This document shows, in pieces, positions 1 through 12,997 of a stretch of DNA of 64,000 nt. Numbering within the stretch: the stretch's first letter is position 1; each line of letters starts with the position of its first letter. Source of the stretch: Daldinia sp. FL1419 (Eukaryota; Ascomycota; Sordariomycetes; Xylariales; Hypoxylaceae); NCBI GenBank assembly GCA_025201765.1, contig MU623383.1:186001-250000 (forward strand), read 5' to 3'. The notes beneath the pieces were generated by a model. That model saw only the letters and a program-made list of their open reading frames with translations, had not been told where the DNA came from and did no database searches. The translations under genes were made by a program, and so were the position numbers.

Positions 1-410
1 GCTAGGCGCTAAAATGTCACCAAGGATTGCTCGCAAACAATTGACTCAAATATCTAGAACACCATGGCCGGAGTCCCGGACTGCCGGCAATCAAGCTTAA
101 CAGCTAGCCTTCACCGAGCTAGGCAATGAAGTTTCCGCCATCAATTCTAAAGTCAACTAATAATAAAATGATACCTACCCCTACCGTATGTAAAGGGTCA
201 AGTGTCACTAGCAAACCCGGACCCAAACGTAAATAGCAAATACTAGTCAAACAAGAACACCCTGCACCTCATTGGTATCTACCTACGATGCTCACAATAC
301 TGATCCTAACTGTATTTGGTTAAAGTTCTCATCTAATCATAACCCCGATTCGTGGTGGAGGATGATCGTGACGACGATGCGATTTACACAAGGCACTCAG
401 CCCTATAAGA

Positions 411-450
411 GGGTCAAGAGGGTCAAGAGAGTCAAGAGAGTCAAGAGAGG
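411..450. repeat. Tandem repeat, 10-bp unit (GGGTCAAGAG), 4 copies
   Basis: Four head-to-tail copies of a GTCAAGAG-based 10-mer, the later copies with G-to-A changes. It lies in non-coding sequence. Confidence 0.85.
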
Positions 451-870
451 CGTTGAATCATCGTCAATCGAGCCTTTTTCTCGAACGTAAGCAAACTCAC
501 AGCCACCTCCATAAATTAGAAGATTGATCTGCGTGTCTTGGCCAGACCTCCATACCCAAGGAACGATAATCGAATGTTCGACGAATATTCCAGTTTAGGC
601 AGCATTGCCTCCCATGTACCATCCATACCATCCATCACCATGCAAAACCCGGCGCCTCTGCACTATGAATACCAGGTGTAAGCACGCATTCGACGAGCCA
701 ACTCACCACCGACCGGGCCTAGCAGCCCTTTCATTACAAACAGCAGATGTCCGGACGGGTTGATTGGTTCTACCGGTTGAGATTGTCCTGCGAAAGAAAG
801 GAGAGCCTGTTTCGACGCGACCACAACAAGTTGGAGAAGATGGGGGCCAACGCCTCCATGTCCCCTTCTC

Positions 871-894
871 GTTCCAGTGTTCCAGTGTTCCAGT
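871..894. repeat. Tandem repeat, 8-bp unit (GTTCCAGT), 3 copies
   Basis: Three consecutive copies of GTTCCAGT with a degenerate fourth copy after them, in non-coding sequence. Confidence 0.8.
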
Positions 895-2097
895 GCCCCA
901 GTAACCCTAGTGCCCACATGGAATATGTTACACTGCGACATATTAATCCCTCCGATTCAGGGGTAGAAAGGTAAGCCCTAACTACACAATAGATCAGAAG
1001 GAATCGATCCGTTCCTGCAATCCTACACAACTGAACAAACCCGTGTCTCGTTTTTAGGACCCCCTTGTCAAAGACCAAATCCTTCGAAGGACTGCAGGAC
1101 TTGTGGGTGTTACCATAGTACGTAGTTTTTTTCTGGCACGATACCTACCACGCAATAGTGGACGGGATGTCAGCAACCATCTGATTGGAAAAATTCGAGA
1201 ATAAATTCCATGCGTCGTTAATCGTTACATAACTATTAAGCACATATGTGCAACCCACGTTTCTAAAAATAGGTAGTTAGTTAAGTTTTCTTTCTTTTTT
1301 TTCCCCTTTCTCTCTTTGGCGTTATAATCAAGACACGTGAGAATGTGAGCGACTAGTGACGGGTTATAGCCTCTCGGCAAATGTGTTATTACCGTTTATT
1401 TTTCCACATAGTTGCTCGAGTGGCTTTTTGGATAGCTGAAGAACACTAACGGAATAGTTTGAAAACTTTACCGTAGTTCTGGGGCATAGGGCTGAGCTGC
1501 CGTAATAAGGTACCGGTCCTGATGTTATTCGTGATCTCCGCCGTATCCATGTAATTATTTGACTTTATTATGCTTGATTTATCCAATCGCAAGCTTTTCC
1601 TTTTCTTCGGGTCGAACCACGGAACCTAAAGTGAGCACGGTACAAGCAAACATTCTAAAACAAGTATAATAGCCCTTCCCAATATTTGAAGGGCAATGGT
1701 AAAGATAAGATAATAGAATATATAATAGGATGTCATTCATCATTCATGCAAGATGCGTTGTCGTCGACATTCTGACTACCTAAGAAATCTCACAAATTTC
1801 CCGTGCTCCTGCGGCTTAGAGGCACTGTCTTCTCAACACATTGGCGAAACGCCTACTTTCAAGTAGAAAATGAATTATGCATTGTTGGAGATATCAAAGT
1901 AAGATATACGTCAAGAGCCTCATTCTTGTTTACTATCTCCGTTCTCATATAATCAGATTTAAGATTATATGTGCCGACGGTAAAATAAAGTCGCCAAGGC
2001 GGTATACCCGATGTCATAATTTTAGATGGACCAATTCACGCCGGTTTGAATAATACAACAGCTTACAACAGCTTAGCATTTTGATTCCTAGAATAGA

Positions 2098-2118
2098 TAG
2101 GTAGGTAGGTACCTACCT
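2098..2118. repeat. Palindromic AGGTAGGTACCTACCT tract
   Basis: A TAGG run meets its reverse complement at a GGTACC centre, giving a short perfect palindrome. The same building block recurs between genes across the window. Confidence 0.75.
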
Positions 2119-4223
2119 GATAGCATCAGTTGAATTCGGTTTCGTAAACACCTCTACCAAGTAATAGAAAACTGGAACAACATAGAAAATGCATGGCATT
2201 AACTTACTTGGATCACGCGAGTGCATAAGTTACCTATACAATACCGTTCTGTTTGTATATGAACATCGTACATTAACCAGTTCAGCACTAATCTCGCATT
2301 CAAAGGTTCCGCCCCGCCCCGCCCGTCCCTCGTAGATCTCAGTCTAGTGTCCATGGCATCCATAACGTACTTGTAATAGGTACGTCTGTGCATACACAGT
2401 AAACCACTAATGGGCGCCGAGCTTGATCCAAAACGGATAGATTTAGCGAACTTCTACGAGAAAGGTTTGGCGTCTAAGATATGTCCAAGACTAGGAACCC
2501 TGTAGCAAGTCTTTCCCCAGAGACCCATATCTACATCATGGCATGTAGCATACGTATATGGATCCGTACGCTATGCCTTTATGTGAGGTCCCTGCTCCGA
2601 ACCCTTACGGCATGTATCAGATACAAGAGCAGTTGCAACGCCTCGGAATCGCTTTCTCCCCCGTTTGTTACGCCTAATTAGACCCCGGGGCCAAGAGCCA
2701 AGGCAGACTGACGGGTCGTAACAGTCAACCTTGTATGGACTTCACACGCAGACGATGTATGGAGTCGAGCATATGCCGTGCAGAATCCACATTTGCCCAC
2801 ATAATCACTATCTTCTACGTACTACCGCTAAAGATATCACGGCGGACATCGGAGCATCGAACGGGTGAACGGAGATGAGTTGAAGGATTTTAAAGTCCAC
2901 TGCGTAACTATGCGGGCGAGTTCGCAACGCGCACACATACACAGGTGATTACTGTATTCTAACCAACCCCGTCCTATTAACAGACTGCGCAGGCGAGGCA
3001 TATCTACGTGTTTCTCGGAAAAATTCCGCATATCGAGACAGGCAAGCTCGGCTAGGACCCTGCATATTAATACTATGTAATTGGGCGAGACAGAATGAGT
3101 CCAGTACCCAGAAGACGTCTTTGATCTCGGTGAACCTATTTTCTCTCCCTCATCAGCAGACTGCCTCTCCCTTTTTTATTGTCTAAGGTGAAGATGAATG
3201 CGTACGTGCTAGACTAATAATATGATAGGCAATGCTAGCAACGCACCAAGGAATACGTTGACAGCGCGCTATGTGTAATATAAAACCTGGTTGCAACACC
3301 CTATAAGACTTACAATCCCGCCTAGTTCCTCCCGCGGTCGAAGCCTTGGCTCGATCGAGAACGATGATACGTCGATGAGAACATGCAAACCCTTTCAAAC
3401 TACCTAGGTAGGTTAGTTAGTAACATAAGCGCGCGTACCTTGCAGAGTGGTCGTCGTTGTCTCGACCTTCAACGTGCTATTTCCTCCTACGCCTCTTTTA
3501 CGCATGAAAAGGGGTCTGCCGTCGTGTTCAATAGATCGAAGCTCCATAATTCTGCACCCGACGTGATAATCTAACCTTCGCAGACAGGAATCGTGATGAT
3601 CTCACCCGCTGTTTAGATAAAACAGGGCGATCAAGTTGGATTGTGACGCTATTCCAACACCGTGTCACAGAATGTAACGGCGGAACGAGATCCACCATCC
3701 AATGCTTGCGGTTCTAAGGTCATGAGATGAACTAGCATCTATCCTTCGAGCTCGTTACCAAGTTCCAACACAAAAGAACATGTAGATCAGCAAGATATTT
3801 ACATACTATGTACTACCTATGCATAGTTATAGGTACTATGTAGATACGTACACTACATGTAAAGGCAGAAAGGTAAAACCGCGGGAACCAAGCTGCGATC
3901 TGACGTTCGTATTTACGGGGTATTGATGGATCTAACCGCCTGTGGAATATTTATGCAAGGATGCGATAATAAATACTGGGCAAATTTGCATAGGGGTCCG
4001 TGTACTGTATTAGAGAACGCCAATCATTTCCTACTTTCGCCACGTCGGCGACCTGAACCTGCAGGTGCCCGACGAGGCAGCCAACCATGGCTTCATGATG
4101 ACTTAACCGAATCAACAAGCCCTGAGGACAAGAAAATAGTGTTTGGTAGATCTAGAAGGATGCATGGAAGCTCCAATCCCTCTCTTTGCGTCCTGTGCCC
4201 TCTCAATGCCGCTGGCCGTTCAT

Positions 4224-4257
4224 ACCTACCTGCCTACCTGCCCACCTACCTACCTAT
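4224..4257. repeat. CCTA/CCTG tetranucleotide microsatellite
   Basis: An imperfect run of TACC and TGCC tetranucleotides. It is followed by related AGGTAGATAAGGTAGG sequence near 4335-4356. Confidence 0.75.
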
Positions 4258-7200
4258 GTAAGAGAGCCATCGTAGACTAGGTAACTAACATGAGGATCTT
4301 CGCAAGCCACCTTCAAAGCCCCTGAAGATACCTAGAAGGTAGATAAGGTAGGTATGGATAATCAACAGCAGGGTCTACTATGTACACAAGCCTGTGCGAG
4401 CTTGCCGCCCTCGACAAGCTCTTCGCCAAGATCTTGCTTGTCCAATATCGTTGTGGGTAAAATTCGCTTCAAGTTGATCATCGAGGATTTACCGGAACGC
4501 CATGTTTCCGAGTGTTCGGTAACAACTAGGTAGCCCTACCCGATCTCACCGAATTTCGCAATCGATCACTTATTTGAGCGGCGTCGAGATTTTGGAATGA
4601 TGTACTTACTTACGGCAAATACGAAATAGGTAATGACCCAAACATCATCGTCATATGTAAAATAATGTATATTACCCGCACATATAGAACTTAATATTTT
4701 TGTATGCTGTTACGCAAATGTGCTAGATTGGATGGTGGTTTACAAGCCAAGCAACCTCCCACCAAGCTGCATGTCTAATATGTTGGCTTGCGTTCTACGA
4801 ACTGGTGCATTTTTACATAAACATAAAAATAAAGAGCACAGTATCGATTTCGCACATCCAACGAGAGACATACCCATATCCCAATATTTCCATATTCCCC
4901 TGAGGGAACCATCTTGCATCCCTCCCCGCAATTTGGGCGCCAGGTGACTGTGATATTCCACTATGTATGCTACGATACAATATAGTAAAACATAATTCAC
5001 ACAACTAATAACTACTACCTAGTTAGTCGCTCCATCGCTTCGGGACCGAAACTTACTAACCGTTAGAGACCTCCGTCTCTAAATCCTCCTTTGTATCGTT
5101 ATATAGTACTAAAACATACAGGCAATATGCGTATTACCTAACTCTATATTTATATCATAAATTCAGGGGTATGCATGTCTCTCTCAGAACCTTAAATGAC
5201 CCCCAAGTGAATAATGTCTATGCAGAGAATGGGGTGCCACAGGCTTGGGAAAAGATGATCGCCGTAGGTCCAGACCGTCTTACTTCTCCTGTAGCATAAA
5301 ACAACAAGCCTCTCTAATGTCATATGCACTTTGATTTATGCCAAGTCCAGAGGGGTTGCCAGTCAGCGGACGAGATCAGCACGGAACACAACGTGGTAAA
5401 ACCCGTTACCACGCCGGAAGAGCGCTAAAGTATTACATACAACACACACAAGGAATCCTTCGGACGCAGAAGCATGTCTCAGACCTAGTAGTAGAGTATA
5501 CATCTCGTTAGTTGCTACAGACAAACATGTTGCTTCACATCTAGTAGTGGTAATAAAAAAAGATCCATATTGAGATCTCGTATAGGTGTGCAGAGCCGGG
5601 ACACGTCTTGGGTTGACGCTGCCAAACTTAACTAATTCTGGCCGGAGCAAGGTCTAGCATAACCCTTACAGCCATCAATACGACAGATCACAGCGGAAGA
5701 GTAGTCTATGCTATGTAGGTACCTATGTAATTATTGTCACACTGCACCAGCCAGGATAACGCCTCTGGCAAGTTCCTTGCCCGCAAATACAAATTAACTG
5801 TGATGCGGTTTCTTTGACCAGGGGCGGCAGATTCCGTGAAAGAGCCTCTTTTGATCGTCCTCAATAACCGGCCTGGATCTACTATGTAGGGTAATAATTC
5901 GTCAGGAGGTCTATGCGTGTCGCGGACATGGGTGAAGAACTACCAGATCACGCGCCAACGCCTGGAAGCCCGTGTGCTGCCTGTATGTGCTTGGTCTAGC
6001 CCCTGGAAAGCTCAAATGAGACAATAAGTCCACCGCCTGTGGTGGTGATTCCCATACCCATGTGCACATATCGACATCGAAGCCCTACTTACATGAGGTA
6101 CCTAGGGGTAAGTATGAATATGTTATGGTTAACTAGTTGATAAAGGAAATCATCATCCATCAAATCCCGGCTTATCCCAGACTTCTCGGCCGGCGAACAC
6201 CAGCTGATGGAAATTACCTCACCGTAGCAACCTGAATTAAGAGGAGACCCAAGATTACGACGAATGATCTATCACCAGGACATTTGCGATTGCCAATAAA
6301 GCTGCCGGCGTAGGATTTTATGTAGGCATTGTAGATGACCAGTTCCAAGATTAGCATGCCTTCAAGGGACCCATGGAACCGTCCCAGCAAGCTGGTTCGA
6401 TCATCGCAGCCACAACGCTAACGCTACGGGAACATCTAACCTAGCTGTCTAGGTATCTTAGATACAGCAATTCTAGACCTCTGGCCAAAGCCCTTGAAAC
6501 ATTCATTCACAACCGCAGGTAAAAATTTCACCGTCAACCGTCGTAGTTCGGCATGGTGTGAATCGAAAAATGAGTCTCCCGGCTTACTATGATATGTCGT
6601 GTGGGCCTACCGAGGCTGTGGACATATAGCGCAACGTACGATGTGGATGTATTAGATCAAAGGACCCAGAAGGATCGCCTTTCGATGGCCTGCTATGGCT
6701 TAATTCCGCACTACTAAGCTCCTAGCGGAGACCCGACGAATTGGTTTCCGCGCGCCGCCCCGTGTTAGCTGCCGCCGGATACGACTCTGTGCGCTTAACA
6801 ATTCCCATCTTGTCTTAGCCCAAGCCTCAACGTTTGTGGGGAGGGTTGTCCCCCCTCCCCAATCTACCGTATCGAAGTAGAGTATGATTTTATTCCCACA
6901 GGTGATTGACAAGCTTCGAGCCACGGCCCCTCGCTCCGTGAGACCCCCCGTGAGGGTCTATTGAGAGCCTGTATGTTTGGGTATGTACACGCCTTGTTGA
7001 TATGTAGGTACTTTGAGATAATATCAAGATCGACCCCCTGCCCTGCTCTTTGCTTCTACGCCACACTGTCCAGGCTCTTTATTGCTGTCAAAAGAATATT
7101 GCTTGCCCTGACGCGCATACACTACATCAACTAGGTTCTCTATCGAGGAAATTTTGACCCCGCTGAGATCCCCTATAACAAACAGAGCTGTTATTACTAT

Positions 7201-10200
7201 GCTAGTATTATACTCAATATCATGTAGAATATTGCAACGTCAAGCTCCAATGTAAAACCTCCACTGTGTAGGTACTATTCCATATTCCACCACCCGCCTA
7301 GGGCAATATGTATGTCCCCAACTTCGCGGATGCAGCAGGCCGTCAACCTTAAAGCCAGCCATCGATCGCCGACGCAAGATCTACTCCCTCCGCGTCTAGG
7401 CGCTTGGGGATCATGCACATGGCTGACGTGGAGCTCGGTAATCCGGTTCTCGCCCGCTGCTCGTCTCTGAATCCGGCCTCGAGACCGGGGTACTTTGGTG
7501 AAAAACTGCGCTGAGATTCTAATAAACCCCCACCACCATATCAATTAACGCAAGTGGCAATGGTATCTTGGGCATCGCACAGTACGATATGATAACCGTC
7601 ACGTTCCTAGCATGGTAGGTAACGAAGTCGCCAAGGCTCGTTTCAGGGGAAGCCCGTCTTACTGACTACCCGTATATCCTCCAACCATCATCATCGGCCC
7701 ATCACCATTTACAAATAACACTAGAGACTATCGAGTTGACTGGGCGGTTCCCATAACACGTGTTTTTTGAGCCTCAATCTTCTCAGTCAGCAAGGGGACC
7801 CAGGACCGTATACTACGGTCCGGAATCCATTATCCTTTTCCCTCCCCTCCTTCCGGCGCCCCCAATCCCTCCCATCCCCAGTCGTGCGTTGGATACGACG
7901 TACGTGCAGAAGCGAGATCATCGCTTGGCAGCATTTCAGCAGCCCTCTGGCGTAGCATTTTCTGAAGATCTTTTCTGGATTGTTCAACACCACACCGCTT
8001 TGAGTTCGCTATAGTGCTGTCTATTACATACACCTACATGCGTACATGCACACATACATTTCCCGGTAGCGTCCGTGCATTCTTGATTGTATAGAGGCCT
8101 CACTCCATGATTTTTTTTATTGCCGGTTCAGCAGCCAAAGCGCAATACTGAACGCGAAGAGGGGGAAAAAAAGCAAGCCACCCCCGGTTCTGCGCTACAA
8201 AAGATCCGAGCCGAGGCCGTCGACGACGACGTCGTCTCCTTATTCGTAGAGCCAGACTTTTCTCGGCCGGTTTGGCGTCCCTTTTTGGGCCACGTACATG
8301 TCGCCGACCTCATCTTTCGTACCTTTTGATTATCTGGGTATGATATACCTTATTACGCTACCACATGCTACGCTCTACGTACAGGCTTACGGTTCCATCC
8401 GGGAGCGGTGCGCTCCAGCCAACCGCGGCATGTTCGATGTCTTGCAGCGCGAGTGTGTCGGGGTTGCCATGCGCGCGCGGCTCCTCCTGCAATCGCAGGC
8501 ATCGCCGAGATGGTTGGCAGCTTGGGGGGGCTGGGGCAAGGTTAAGTTAAGTTTCTGGCCCAGGCCTCCCGTTCTACTACAATACACAGTACACAATATC
8601 CACCACTACTACTGCGCCCTCAGAGCCGCAAGGTGTCATAGATGACGGATTTCTTGCCTAATGGCCCGCTTGATTGCTTGCTCTGCGCTTTGCTTTGCTT
8701 ACCCACGACTCCGTTGGGCTCCAGGCATTACAGCGTAGCATCTTGGGACCAGCGAGCACGACGCTCTGACAGCTTGCTTCTGCGCCCGAGGATGCCCGTC
8801 CGTCCTGTAGCCAAGTAGGTAATATCTGGAACGGTTCCTCCACGCTCGTCTGAGCGACTGCTGGAATTGGAGAACGATGGGTCAGTCGCCCACGAGTGGG
8901 AATATCTGGCGGATAATACTTGGGTAAATTACCGCAGACCGACCGTCTTACTTACCGCATCTGTCTGGTCGCTCCGTCGTGCTCGGCGAACGGTTGCGAA
9001 CGAAGAGAAAAACAGTGATGCAATGCCGCCGTGACCTAGACCGCTGCGCACCCACGAGGGGTGGCCGACGTTGCAGCGCCTTACATGAACCTGTACGCCA
9101 TGCATCCCAGACAAGTTTCGTTCTCCTCGACAAGAGGGGGGAGAAAGGGGGAGTGCCCGTCTCCGTCGGAGATTAAACTTGGTTCTTATTTCTGATGTAT
9201 TATTATTATCATTATTAGGTAGATAGGTAGTTTTGGTTTTCTTTTTCTTCGATGCGCCGTTAGCGTCAAGCCCTAGACCATGGCATGCCACAGTAAGTAA
9301 CGTACGGTAGCGTAATCTTGCTCTAAGTCATCGGGCGACGGCAACGCACATGTGTGACGGGGTCTGGTAGTGGCATGCTGGGCACCCGGCCCTAACGCAA
9401 GTCCACGTAGACGCAGGTCCGCAACGACCAATGCCCCCTCCTTTCTCCCAGTGTCTACTCTCTCTCTCTCTCTCCACCCTACCTCCCTCCCAGAGACATT
9501 GTTTAATGCGACGACCTACTATGCTATCTTGGTCCTCGGTGTTCCCACGCGGAGCCTCCTGTCAAACGCAGCCATGCGCGACGCGCACTCGCGGCAGCGG
9601 CGTGCCGTTCCCCGACGAGGAAGGACAGAGAAGCTCGTGTCGTATCGAGTCGCGTGGAGATATCAGGTTTAATTCCGGGGCGTGGGTTCACGCGAAACAT
9701 GGTCGCTCAGGAGTTAATCGTTCGTATAGCGAGACCTCGTAGATTTGGTGGTGGCTCGACGGGTTGTTTGTAGCCACGCGCATGTACTACATCAATTCGA
9801 ATTCAAGACATGGCCGTGTAGATAGGTTGATGGCATCGTAGTAGCCTTTCAGCTATCTCTTCGGGGCTAACTAGTTGCATCTGTGGATGTCCTTTTGTGC
9901 ATAGGGGTCGTTGATGGCGTTGCTGAATAGGGGGTTCGTTATGCGATACTAGAGATTAGTTAATCCAGCCACCACCTTGCGATGGATTAACCAAACGCAA
10001 GGCGCATTGGTCGCCGCGAATCTAGGAACTGCCTTTATCGTGTCTATGCCCTAGTTTTAGGATCGTTCTTAATTATCGTGGCCGCTATTGTGGCCGTTCT
10101 CGTCGAGTCACTAGGCGTCGTGTACACAATAATTTTCTCCTATCTCGCTAAATCACCGTTTGACGTTAGGTTATTCCCGTCAACATGGCAATAAAGCCCG

Positions 10201-10902
10201 AGAATGAAGCTAGTAGCTATAAAGAGAGGTTAATAGCTACCTATAACTAATTATTATCACATCTGTGGATTTATTGATCTAGACCTTTACGATGAGGGTC
10301 TTGAATAAAGCAGCTCGTCATCCCCCCGGAGGTAAGTACCTTCTCCTGAAAGGATATCATTTGTTTTTTTCTATTTCGATATTTGTTATTTTTTATTTTG
10401 ATTTGATTCGGTAGCTTATTCCTTGTAGATATTTTCGGATCTTTAGGGAGCTCTCGGTACTAGTATTTTTTGTGACTCCCGCGGATGTGCAATACAGACC
10501 GAAACTTGTACGAATAGCAACTCCGGGGGTTATCAGTTCTCAAGCCGACTCAAGGTCTTTCTTATATATCTCTATGTGTGCTGATACACCAAGATTTTGT
10601 TATAAACGAAGCGACGTATGAACTTCGACTATCGCTGCCTAAGATCTTCGACGACCATTAGCTTGTCGTATATGGCTTCATACGTCGTCACCAGCCAAGA
10701 CCGTTCGGTAAACAACATCGTCTAGCATAATACCTAGATGAATTAATCGGAGATACTATCTCTGCAGATTTCGTTTCTGTCCGTCAAGAACAATATGCCC
10801 TGGAATACACTAATCTAAAGAGCTATATCCCCTCTATAGATTCTGTCGATACATGCGTACGAGCTTGTTGGTAGGATATATATCGCCCGAGATTGAACAC
10901 CG

Positions 10903-11816
10903 ATGATTAATATATATATATACACAAAAGTTACAGGAGGCGGTAAACGTAAACAGGTAACTATCGAAACTCTAGATAGTTTCCTTGACGATAGCTTACC
11001 TACCCCTATTATCCTCGACAGCCCGCTATGCGAGATATACTCGTTGACAATACTATCGTCCCCGAAACGTACACCTAAACAGCAACGACTCCGTCACAGG
11101 TGGACACGAGCGGCGACGAATAAGGCGGCCCCCATTAGTGTTCTCATCCGAGTATAAGAAACCCCGAATACTCAGCTAGTAAAGTTGGAGTCTTTCGATG
11201 TCGCAAGCAAATCTGCCCCTGAAAGCGACCTAAAACCCCTAGCGAACCAAGAGTGGTTGGAGTCTCCAACGTCGAAGTATCAACGTCCTAACAAGCACTC
11301 AAGCAATAGGCGCTATTCAGACCTGCCGTGGCTTCGGGATGGGCAATGACCGCTGAGGTAAACTGCTTGTTTATCCAAGAACCATCTTTAGGAGGCGTTC
11401 CCGTGGGTAATCCCGTCTATCTGCGGGCTCTGATTCCTTTAAGCAATTACCACTACTTGTTAGGTCTACCAGGAGCGATGATATTGAATATTGTTTACTT
11501 ATTATACTCCTATAAAGGCTCAGGAAGATCAACTTTGGACTCGCCCTTGGGTCCAGTCCATCGGCAGTCGACAATCGTGATGTATAACGCTAGTCCCGAG
11601 GAGTACAAGTTAGTATCTAGCCCGCCCCCTCCACAACCACCTCGACAAGCCTATCCAAAGCAGTACCCCTTCTTAGGTAACGACAACCGTCGGGAAAAGA
11701 GACGTCAGAGATGCAAGAACTTTCGGGGCCTACGATGCCCACAAGGTACTTTAGGAGCAACAAACCAGGATGAGACAGTCCATACTGATATTAGGGATGG
11801 TGCTGTTGTTTAAAGG
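10903..11816 (+). other. Protein-like plus-strand patches, possibly a decayed gene
   Basis: Three plus-strand open stretches follow one another in different frames. One at 10903-11157 gives about 84 residues. One at about 11170-11347 reads roughly 59 codons with a natural-looking mix (starting TQLVKLESFDVASKS and ending DLPWLRDGQ) before a TGA. One at 11328-11813 gives up to 161 residues, opening with a GTG rather than an ATG, and contains a hydrophobic stretch and a proline-rich segment. I cannot join them with good splice sites and recognise no domain. It may be a broken gene or mobile-element remnant, or simply a GC-balanced stretch without function. Confidence 0.25.
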
Positions 11817-12088
11817 GGTAGCACGATCAACCCGCGGTTCTATGTGAATCGCTCACACCGCTTAGGCGTATCAGAGTAAGTTCTAACCCGTTCACACGCT
11901 CTATTGCTTTCCTGGTTTAGAGACGTAGGGAAACCCGTAGCACGTTTTACTCGAATGAACAGGTAGTTACCACTACTATCTAGAGATGCTTCACCCGGGA
12001 TCCTTGCTGGTAGGTATGGCTCCTATGGGGGAAACCCCTCCCCCGTTTACGATACCTGATAGGAAATATGGCTCTATGCTTGACCAAT

Positions 12089-12880
12089 CTAGTCAGGCAT
12101 ACCAGCATCGTTGATAGAAGGGTCGACTACTACTATATAGTAAATCTTTCGAGTCTCAAAGCTGTACCATGTTTCGTACCCAAATTGCGTTTCCTTTCCA
12201 AAACCGCCGCCGGCACCACCATATTTCTCGGAATAATGCGGGCGTTGATTCCAGTCGGCATCTTTTTCCTGACTTGTATAGCCGGTGGCGACAATGGGCT
12301 CGGACGTGTCTGCCGCTGGTGCGGTGCGGAGGTCGGGGTTTACTTCTGCAGGATATCTGGCAACATGGGGATAGGAGGCGATGCTGGCAAGCTCGGCTTC
12401 GTATACTGACCTTTCCGCCAGAACAGCGGTACGATGAGCTTTCTGCTTTCCCTCAATGAGCTAAGTAATTGTCCAAAGTGATGTCTGGACGTGTGGCACG
12501 ATTGGAAGACGTCTGGCTGGCAACTGTAGCTGTTCAAAAAACGGGCATTTGCGATCTGATCATCTTGAAGCCGGAGCTAAATGATTCGTTGTGCCTTAGC
12601 CGGTTCTAGAGGATTGGCTACCTATGCTTGGTTGCGGCCTAGGTGTTACAAGTGCTTCCAGCTCCACGTGCCCCTGAGTCAGGAAAATAAAGTTGTTTGC
12701 TTTTGTCATATGTTCTTTAGCCTTAAACGAATCTATGATTAATTCCTCTTGGTAGGTCTTGGGTTCCCAGCTAGACCACGAGTGGGAGGGCGTGGCCGAA
12801 AGGGGGAACATTGGTCGTCTGTAAGAAGGGCTACGTAGGCAATGGTGTGGGACCGTTGGGTTGATGTCTCGCGGACCCAA
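12089..12880 (-). CDS. Candidate two-exon gene or gene remnant, function unknown
   Basis: On the minus strand, an open stretch from 12460 to 12092 (123 codons, stop TAG at 12091-12089) contains almost no possible start codon, so it is easily overlooked. It begins right after an AG (ACTTAG), as a 3' splice site would. It reads as a charged, helix-prone segment (KAHRTAVLAERSVYEAELAS) followed by a Gly/Tyr-rich tail. Upstream, the frame from 12880 (HVELEAL) meets a possible donor GTAACA, and joining the two keeps phase 0. No known domain is recognised and the true first exon is not identified. The region abuts a poly-A run at 12964, so a retroposed or decayed element is an alternative. Plus-strand frames are also open here, which weakens the case. 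Confidence 0.33.
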
Positions 12881-12963
12881 GGCAAGGAATGATGTTCTTG
12901 CAAGATCGCTGCCGCCTGATAACAGTTTTTAATACCTATCAAAGAAGTTGTCTTGGACATGTG

Positions 12964-12994
<31 letters not shown>
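12964..12994 (+). repeat. Homopolymer run of 31 A
   Basis: An uninterrupted run of 31 A on the plus strand between GTG and TCCACG. It could be slippage-generated, or the 3' tail of a retroposed sequence lying to its left. I found no flanking target-site duplication by eye. Confidence 0.9.

Positions 12995-12997
<3 letters not shown>

Larger units (their letters stand above)
1..10900. other. Gene-poor intergenic stretch with microsatellites
   Basis: No reading frame here has the length, composition or splice structure of a real fungal gene. The open frames are short, overlap each other on both strands and carry no recognisable domain. The sequence is rich in TAGGTAGG/TACCTACC tracts (for example near 2098-2118, 3404-3421, 4224-4257 and 4340-4356). 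Between 7.7 and 9.7 kb it is more GC-rich, which explains the cluster of overlapping open frames there. I see no rRNA and no convincing tRNA. Small genes with several introns cannot be excluded by eye. Confidence 0.55.
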
